The notes under the pieces were generated by a model that did no database searches, was not told where the DNA came from, and was given only the letters and a program-made list of their open reading frames with translations. Made by a program: the position numbers and the translations under genes. This document shows, one piece after another, positions 59,174 through 64,000 of a DNA stretch of 64,000 nt; the stretch's first letter is position 1; each line of letters opens with the position of its first letter. The stretch spans positions 58,631 to 122,630 of the forward strand of contig NZ_JBEXDG010000031.1 in the NCBI RefSeq assembly GCF_040605635.1. The letters are read 5' to 3'. The DNA comes from Dactylosporangium sp040605635 (GTDB lineage: Bacteria; Actinomycetota; Actinomycetes; Mycobacteriales; Micromonosporaceae).

Positions 59174-60082
59174 TCACTGTGCCGGGCCCGTGATGCCGAG
59201 GTCGTCCAGGATCACGGTCAGCGCGGCGAGGGTGGCCGGGTCGGCGTCCACCGCGGGTGCCCGGACCGTCGTGGAGGCGATGATGCCGCGCCGGTGCAGG
59301 ACGTGCTTGTGGATCGACCACGCGATGCCCGGCTGGAGCCCGAAACGGATCAGCGGCAGCAGCCGGTTGAACCCGGCCCGCGCCTCCGCCGGCGACCCGG
59401 CGTCATACGCACGCAGGACCGGCGCCAGCAGGTCCGGGAACTCGCTTGCGGGCATCGTGCCGACGGCGCCCCGGGTGTACTCCTCCAGGACGAACAGCGC
59501 GTTCTGCCCGCCGAGGACGAGGAAGTCCGCGGCCGTCGCCTCGATGACGGCGCCGACCTTCGGGGCGGTCGGCTGGGTCTCCACCTTCACCGAGTCGACA
59601 CCGTCGAGTTCGGACAGTTCGACGATGAGCGGCACCGGCAGGTTCACGCCGGTCGACGCAGGCGCGTCCTGCACCATCACGGACAGCCCGCCGGCGGCCG
59701 CGACCGTGCCGTAGAAGTCGACGATCTGCGCGGGGGAGGGCTTCACCATGAACGGCGGGATGAGCATGGCGACGCTGGCCCCGGCGTCGGCCGCGGCGCG
59801 GCACTGGTCGACCGCGTCGCCGGTGCCGGTCGCCGACACGCCCGCGACGATCGGCAGCGCGGGACCGAGCGCGGCCCGCACGACGGCGAGGATCGAGGCC
59901 CGCTCGGCCGCGGTCAGCGAGAATCCCTCGCTGGCGAAGCCGAACACAGCCACGCCGGAGACGCCCGCGGCGACGGAGAACTCGACGAGCCGGCGCAGGC
60001 TGTCCGTGTCGAGGGAGCCGTCGAGGTGGAACGGGGTGGCGAGCACGGGGATCAGCCCGCGCACGTCGGCGGAGCGGGTCAT
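59174..60082 (-). CDS. Dihydrodipicolinate synthase family aldolase (KDG aldolase-like)
   Basis: A 302-residue TIM-barrel class I aldolase. The Schiff-base Lys lies in DGVDSVKVETQP, and GFASEGFSLTAAER corresponds to the family GTTGE block. The Tyr of the usual YNxP motif is replaced (VQDAPASTG), as in a subset of family members, so the enzyme is not a dihydrodipicolinate synthase; KDG or a similar 2-keto-3-deoxy acid is the likely substrate. It is preceded by repeat array 2, whose last unit supplies its ribosome binding site, and its start overlaps that unit's stop. Confidence 0.85.
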   Translation of the reverse strand: MTRSADVRGLIPVLATPFHLDGSLDTDSLRRLVEFSVAAGVSGVAVFGFASEGFSLTAAERASILAVVRAALGPALPIVAGVSATGTGDAVDQCRAAADAGASVAMLIPPFMVKPSPAQIVDFYGTVAAAGGLSVMVQDAPASTGVNLPVPLIVELSELDGVDSVKVETQPTAPKVGAVIEATAADFLVLGGQNALFVLEEYTRGAVGTMPASEFPDLLAPVLRAYDAGSPAEARAGFNRLLPLIRFGLQPGIAWSIHKHVLHRRGIIASTTVRAPAVDADPATLAALTVILDDLGITGPAQ

Positions 60083-60489
60083 GCCGCCACCTCCGGCGTC
60101 GGCCTGAGCCATGACTGCCGTGCCGATGAGCGGCCCGAGCCGCTGCGCTGGCCGCTCATGCCGCCACCTCCGCTGCGCTCCGGCGTCGGCCTGAGCCATG
60201 ACTGCCGTGCCGATGAGCGGCCCGAGCCGCTGCGCTGGCCGCTCATGCCGCCACCTCCGCTGCGCTCCGGCGGNNNNNNNNNNNNNNNNNNNNNNNNNNN
60301 NNNNNNNNNNNNNNNNNNNNNNNNNNNNNNNNNNNNNNNNNNNNNNNNNNNNNNNNNNNNNNNNNNNNNNNNTCGGCCTGAGCCATGACTGCCGTGCCGA
60401 TGAGCGGCCCGAGCCGCTGCGCTGGCCGCTCATGCCGCCACCTCCGCTGCGCCGCGGCGGGCGGCTGCGCTGTGCGACGGAATGTTCAT
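60080..60489 (-). repeat. Mini-ORF repeat array 2 between dehydratase and aldolase genes
   Basis: Reading on the minus strand: a 56-base hybrid unit (ATG at 60489, encoding MNIPSHSAAARRGAAEVAA) overlaps the dehydratase stop; a unit from 60433 is cut by the N gap; then a unit tail, a full 87-base unit (ATG 60246) and a 77-base final unit (ATG 60159) whose stop overlaps the aldolase ATG (60082). The 87-base unit is 29 codons and reads in frame into the next unit; the final unit lacks 10 bases, which restores the stop-start overlap. Each unit start carries ATGAGCGGCC...GGCCGCTCAT, a perfect 10-bp inverted repeat with 14-base loop, and each unit ends GGAGGTGGCGGC before ATG. Confidence 0.9.
60274..60372. 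other. Assembly gap (99 N) inside repeat array 2
   Basis: The gap interrupts a repeat unit between the starts at 60433 and 60246. The copy number is therefore unknown, and the gap sits at the same kind of place as the one in array 1. Confidence 0.95.
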
Positions 60490-61631
60490 CGGTCCTCCAG
60501 AAGGGCGGTGATGTCGACGTCGACGCCGAGGCCCGGCGCGGTCGGCACTTCGAACGATCCGGGTCCGCCGGTCAGCGGCCGGGTGAGGATGCGGTTGGCG
60601 ACGGGGAACGGGCCGGGCTGGAACTCGAAGACCGGCATGGCCTCGATCGCGGCGGCGACGTGGATCCCGGCGGCGAGGACGACGCCCAGGCCGACGGAGT
60701 GGTGCGGCGCGACCGGGACGTGGTGCGCCGACGCGATCTCGGCGATGGCGAGGGCCTCGGTGATCCCGGTCCGGCCGACGTCGGGCTGCGCCAGGTCCAG
60801 GGCCCGGTCCTGCAGCCACAGCTTGAACTCGAAGCGGTTGCGCAGCGTCTCGCCGACGGCGACGGGCGTGACGAGCGCGGCGGCGAGCTCGCGGTGCCCG
60901 TCGACGTCCTCCGGGGCGAGGGGTGCCTCCAGGAACCAGGCGCCGCGCGCGTCGAGGGCCTTACCCAGGCGCAGCGCGTCGGAAAGCGAGTAGGCCCAGT
61001 GCGCGTCGACGGCGACCCGCATCCCGGTCGCGGCGACCGCGTCGAATGTGGCGATGTCCTCCTCCACCCCACGGCCGAGGTGGAGCTTCACCGACGTTGC
61101 ACCCTGTGCAATCCAGTTGCGCGCGAGGTCGGCCCGTTCGGCGTCGGTGGCGACGGGCAGCCCTGAGACGTAGGTGGGCACGGTGTCCCGGTACGCCCCG
61201 CCGAGCAGCGCGTGCACGGGCAGTCCCGCCGCCCTGCCCGCCAGGTCCCACAGCGCGATGTCCACCGCGGCCAGGGCGTCCGCCTGGTGGCCGACGAGGT
61301 GCCCGCGCTCCCGCATGAGGCCGGTCAGCCTGGTCCAGAGCGGCCGGACCCGGCGCGGATCCTGGTCCAGCAACGCGGGCGTCAGCAGCCGGTCGACGAT
61401 CGCCTGCACGATCTCCGGCCCGACGGGTGCGAGCGCCTCGCCCCAGCCCTCCGTGCCGTCGTCGCAGGTGATCCTGACCAGCAGCGTCTCGTAACGGTCC
61501 GAGTACAGGCTGCGCCACGGCGGCCGAGTGTAATAGTCGGATTTTTCAGGATTGGAACGCGTCGCGGCGCCCAGGTAGACGTCCTCGCCGCGCAGCTTGA
61601 GCGGGAACGTCGCCACGTCAACGATCCTCAC
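60486..61631 (-). CDS. Enolase-superfamily sugar acid dehydratase (mandelate racemase/muconate lactonizing type)
   Basis: A 381-residue enolase-superfamily protein. The capping domain (TLLVRITCDDGTEGWGEALAPVGPEIV) precedes a barrel with VKLHLGRG, the metal ligands Asp (VAVDAHWAY), Glu (FLEAPLAPED) and Glu (VAVGETLRNRFEF), and the catalytic His in VAPHHSVG. It likely dehydrates an aldonic or aldaric acid to a 2-keto-3-deoxy acid that the aldolase or kinase then uses. The GTG at 61631 is divergent from the IclR gene. Its stop overlaps the first mini-ORF of array 2. Confidence 0.88.
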   Translation of the reverse strand: MRIVDVATFPLKLRGEDVYLGAATRSNPEKSDYYTRPPWRSLYSDRYETLLVRITCDDGTEGWGEALAPVGPEIVQAIVDRLLTPALLDQDPRRVRPLWTRLTGLMRERGHLVGHQADALAAVDIALWDLAGRAAGLPVHALLGGAYRDTVPTYVSGLPVATDAERADLARNWIAQGATSVKLHLGRGVEEDIATFDAVAATGMRVAVDAHWAYSLSDALRLGKALDARGAWFLEAPLAPEDVDGHRELAAALVTPVAVGETLRNRFEFKLWLQDRALDLAQPDVGRTGITEALAIAEIASAHHVPVAPHHSVGLGVVLAAGIHVAAAIEAMPVFEFQPGPFPVANRILTRPLTGGPGSFEVPTAPGLGVDVDITALLEDR

Positions 61632-61677
61632 GGCGCACCCCCGCTGTGCGGTTGACCACTTGCAGCATGCGGGATAT

Positions 61678-61695
61678 CTTGCCGTATCACGCAAG
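61678..61695. promoter_or_regulatory. Inverted repeat in the iclR/dehydratase divergent promoter
   Basis: cttgc-N8-gcaag lies 22 bases upstream of the IclR start and 47 bases from the divergent dehydratase start, in the lower-GC 85-bp gap. The position fits an IclR-type operator controlling both directions. Confidence 0.45.
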
Positions 61696-61716
61696 CAACT
61701 TCCAGAGAGGGACCCG

Positions 61717-62526
61717 ATGGCTTCGGATGTCGGAAGCAACCAGAGCGTCGAGCGGGCGCTGACGGTGCTGCGGGTCTTCACGGCCGGCCGCTCCGAGCTG
61801 CGCGTCTCCGACGTCGCCAAGCTCGCAGACCTTGGACTCTCCACCGCCTCGCGCCTGCTCGCAACCCTGGAGGCGGCCGGCTTCGTCGACCGCGACCCGG
61901 TCAGCGGGCTCTATCGGCTCGGCCTGGACACGGTCAGCCTCGGCGGTGCGGTCCTCAACAGCCACCCCGTGCACCGCGAGGCGCGCCAGATCGCCCAGAA
62001 CCTGGCGGCCGACCTCGGGCTCGGCGTCAACGTCGCCGTCCGCCGCGACGCCAGCCTCTTCTACCTGCTCAACTTCGAGGGGCGGCAGGCACCGCGGGCG
62101 TTCGTCCTCGCCGGCCAGCGCAACCCGCTGCACGCCACCGGCCTGGGCAAGTCGCTGCTGACCGGCCTGACCCCGATAGAGCGGCGCGGCCTGCTGCCCA
62201 CCGCCGCCCTGGTCGCCTACACGCCCCGCACGATCACCACCCACGAGAAGCTCGACGCCGAGCTCGAGCGGACCGCCGCCCGGGGCTACGGCTCGGAGCT
62301 GGAGGAGCTCGCCCTCGGCCGAGCCTGCGTCGCGGCCCCGATCCGCGACGGCGCCGGCAGCGTCGTCGCCGCGCTGTCGGTGTCCGGGCCGCTCTCCGCA
62401 ATCGACTTGCAGAATCGGGAGGTCGCCTTGTCGCGGATGGTCATCGAGGCCGCCGACTCGATCAGCATCGGCCTCGGCTATGTCGGCCCGGCGCACCACC
62501 CGGCCGCGGGTGCGGTGACGCTGTGA
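61717..62526 (+). CDS. IclR family transcriptional regulator
   Basis: A 269-residue IclR regulator: winged helix at residues about 8-65 (SVERALTVLRVFTAGRSELRVSDVAKLADLGLSTASRLLATLEAAGFV) and an effector domain (about 75-250; LHATGLGKSLL, RGYGSELEELALGRACVAAPIRD). Members often regulate sugar-acid catabolism, and here it sits between the dehydratase and transporter genes. The stop overlaps the start of the permease (GTGA), so regulator and transporter are in one operon. ATG at 61717 follows AGAGAGGGA. Confidence 0.92.
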   Translation: MASDVGSNQSVERALTVLRVFTAGRSELRVSDVAKLADLGLSTASRLLATLEAAGFVDRDPVSGLYRLGLDTVSLGGAVLNSHPVHREARQIAQNLAADLGLGVNVAVRRDASLFYLLNFEGRQAPRAFVLAGQRNPLHATGLGKSLLTGLTPIERRGLLPTAALVAYTPRTITTHEKLDAELERTAARGYGSELEELALGRACVAAPIRDGAGSVVAALSVSGPLSAIDLQNREVALSRMVIEAADSISIGLGYVGPAHHPAAGAVTL

Positions 62527-63404
62527 ACAAGGGCGCACTGAAGGACGGGACGTTCGGCTTCCTGCTGACCCTGCCGGCGCTCGCGCTGCTCGGCGCGGTC
62601 GTGCTGTATCCGCTGATCGGGTCGCTGTCCACGAGCCTGTTCAACCAGAGCCTGGTGCTGCCGGGCAGGTCGTTCGCCGGCCTGGACAACTTCAGCGAGG
62701 TGCTCCGGCGCAACTTCTGGCCGGTCCTGGAGCACACCGTCGTGTTCACGGTCGGCTCGACCGTCGTGCCCGTCGTCATCGGCTTCGCCCTCGCCCTGGC
62801 GCTCAACACGAAGCTGCGCGGCCGGGCCGTGCTGCGAGGGCTGTTCCTGATGCCCTGGGTGATCCCCGGGGTTGTCGTGTCGTTCGTCTGGCTGTGGATC
62901 TTCAACGCCAACTACGGGCTGCTCAACGGCCTCCTCGTGCAGCTGCACCTGATCGACGAGCCGGTCGTGTGGCTCGGCAGTCCCGGCACCGCCATGGCCG
63001 CCATCATCGTGGCCAAGAGCTGGGCGAGCTTCCCCTGGATCATGGTCATGCTGCTCGCCGGGCTGCAGACGGTGCCGCACGCGCTGCACGAGGCGGCCGC
63101 GCTCGACGGGGCCGGCGCGGTCAACCGCTTCTGGCACGTGACGCTGCCGCACCTGCGCGGCATCCTCGGCATCGTCGTGCTGCTCGAAGTGATCTGGAAC
63201 GTGCAGCACTTCGACATGATCTACGTGCTGACCGGCGGTGGGCCGGCGGGCTCCACGACCACGTTCGCCGTCGCCGTCTACGACACCGCGTTCAAGGCCT
63301 TCGACCTCGGCAAGGCCAGCGCCCTGGGCGCCCTGTGGCTGGTCCTCATCCTCGTCCTCGTCGTGGTCTACGTGCGGATCTCCGAGCGGGGTGAGCGCGC
63401 ATGA
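62523..63404 (+). CDS. Carbohydrate ABC transporter permease (MalF/UgpA-like)
   Basis: A 293-residue inner-membrane permease with six helices and the EAA loop HEAAALDGAGAVNRFWHVTLPHL. It pairs with the next permease to import a sugar or sugar acid. No substrate-binding protein or ATPase gene is in the window; they may lie to the right or elsewhere. GTG start overlaps the iclR stop. Its TGA overlaps the first ATG of repeat array 3. Confidence 0.92.
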   Translation: MNKGALKDGTFGFLLTLPALALLGAVVLYPLIGSLSTSLFNQSLVLPGRSFAGLDNFSEVLRRNFWPVLEHTVVFTVGSTVVPVVIGFALALALNTKLRGRAVLRGLFLMPWVIPGVVVSFVWLWIFNANYGLLNGLLVQLHLIDEPVVWLGSPGTAMAAIIVAKSWASFPWIMVMLLAGLQTVPHALHEAAALDGAGAVNRFWHVTLPHLRGILGIVVLLEVIWNVQHFDMIYVLTGGGPAGSTTTFAVAVYDTAFKAFDLGKASALGALWLVLILVLVVVYVRISERGERA

Positions 63405-63568
63405 GCGGCCAGCGCAGCGTCTCGGGCCGCTCATCGGCATGGCGGTCATGGCTCAGGCCGACGCCGGAGCGCAGCGGAGGTGGCGGTATGAGCGGCCAGC
63501 GCAGCGTCTCGGGCCGCTCATCGGCATGGCGGTCATGGCTCAGGCCGACGCCGGAGGTGGCGGCATGA
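63401..63568 (+). repeat. Mini-ORF repeat array 3 between the two permease genes
   Basis: Two units: 63401-63487 (87 bases) and 63488-63564 (77 bases). Because the first is 29 codons long, they read as one 55-residue frame: MSGQRSVSGRSSAWRSWL with the tail PERSGGGG, then a second copy ending PEVAA. The final stop overlaps the ATG of the second permease, and the first ATG overlaps the stop of the first permease. Stem ATGAGCGGCC (63401-63410) pairs with GGCCGCTCAT (63425-63434). The 77-base unit lacks the 10 bases agcgcagcgg, exactly as in the last unit of array 2. Unit ends carry GGAGG seven bases before the next ATG. Confidence 0.92.
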
Positions 63569-64000
63569 GCGCACCGACCCTGGAGGAGAGCCCGGTGACA
63601 GAGGCCCCGCAACCAGCGCGGGAGACCGTAAGGAAGCGCCGCAGGACCCGCCTGTTCGGCCCCGCCACCACCGTCGCGCTCATCGGCATCTTCGCGTTCG
63701 GCCCGGTCTACTGGGTGCTCGTCACCGCCCTCACCCCGACGCACGACGTGTTCCGGTTCCCGCCGCACTTCATTCCCGACCGGATCACCTTCGAGCACTT
63801 CACCGCCATCTTCGACGACGCCAAGCTCCTTCGGTACCTCATGAACAGTCTCATCGTGTCGAGCCTGACCGCGGTGCTGACGGTGATCGTGGCGGCCTAC
63901 ACGGCCTACTCGTTCGCGAAGTTCCGCTACCGGGGCCGCCGGTCGCTGATGTACCTCGTCCTCGCGAGCCAGATGTTCCCGCAGGCGTTGCTGCTCATCA
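63565..64000 (+). CDS. Carbohydrate ABC transporter permease (MalG-like), incomplete at right edge
   Basis: The first 145 residues of an inner-membrane permease: a hydrophilic N terminus (MSAPTLEESPV..., RKRRRTR), TM1 (TTVALIGIFAFGPVYWVLVTAL) and the MalG-type segment LMNSLIVSSLTAVLTVIVAAYTAYSFAKFRYRGRRSLMYLVLASQMFPQ. The EAA loop lies beyond the window. It starts at the ATG overlapping the stop of repeat array 3 and uses the ribosome binding site inside that array. Confidence 0.9.
   Translation, partial: MSAPTLEESPVTEAPQPARETVRKRRRTRLFGPATTVALIGIFAFGPVYWVLVTALTPTHDVFRFPPHFIPDRITFEHFTAIFDDAKLLRYLMNSLIVSSLTAVLTVIVAAYTAYSFAKFRYRGRRSLMYLVLASQMFPQALLLI

Noticed and set aside
1..64000. tRNA, rRNA or insertion sequence
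   Set aside because: No cloverleaf-like sequences, rRNA motifs, transposase domains or long terminal inverted repeats were noticed; absence by eye is not proof.

Overview
The window is high-GC (roughly 70 percent or more), densely packed DNA with many GTG starts and ATGA or GTGA stop-start overlaps. Conservon-type kinase/roadblock/GTPase genes, a mycothiol-dependent formaldehyde dehydrogenase, a subtilisin-inhibitor (SSI) gene, a fused anthranilate synthase behind a trp attenuator, SARP/BTAD and PadR regulators point to a filamentous actinomycete. I infer Micromonosporaceae from the overall mix; no rRNA or tRNA gene is present to confirm it. Two runs of N (25823-25919 and 60274-60372) are assembly gaps and both fall inside repeat arrays.

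Layout. 1-2.2 kb: short-chain dehydrogenase, P-loop nucleoside-kinase-like protein and an alginate-lyase remnant. 2.2-10.9 kb (minus): a surface/secretion-associated block of TPR-FN3 membrane protein, large FN3 protein, MoxR ATPase, DUF58 and a transglutaminase-like membrane protein that lacks its catalytic Cys and His. 10.9-14.1 kb: TetR, AraC, hemerythrin, CitE-like. 14.4-18.2 kb: a conservon (cvnA-cvnB-cvnD, no cvnC). 18.3-22.7 kb: complete branched-chain-amino-acid-type ABC transporter. 22.7-25.6 kb: GGDEF remnant, a Nur-like operator and a cbiMNQO cobalt/nickel ECF transporter. 25.6-28.4 kb: repeat array, AraC, EamA exporter, PadR. 28.5-33.4 kb: formaldehyde dehydrogenase, RecQ, short SARP, DUF2795, calcium-motif membrane protein. 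33.4-44.3 kb: GGDEF-EAL protein, glycosyltransferase, second TPR-FN3 protein, GtrA, STAS, MarR, SSI inhibitor, DUF1501/DUF1800 pair. 44.5-47.2 kb: a second, shorter conservon (cvnA-cvnB). 47.2-57.3 kb: two YihY proteins, response regulator, CopC-like protein, MerR/aldo-keto reductase pair, trp attenuator plus TrpE-G fusion, MFS transporter, minisatellite and a chemoreceptor-like protein. 57.4-64 kb: a sugar-acid catabolic locus (PfkB kinase, SDR, DHDPS-family aldolase, enolase-superfamily dehydratase, IclR regulator, ABC permeases) running off the right edge.

The most unusual feature is a family of tandem 77-89 bp units found three times (25.6, 60.1 and 63.4 kb), always at the junction of two consecutive same-strand genes. 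Each unit begins with an ATG that overlaps the preceding stop (ATGA), carries a 10-bp inverted repeat that can fold the start codon into a hairpin with a 14-nt loop, encodes a 25-30 residue peptide, and ends in a Shine-Dalgarno sequence followed by the next ATG. The arrays therefore look like chains of coupled mini-ORFs spliced into operon junctions. I know of no description of such an element, but I could not search for one.
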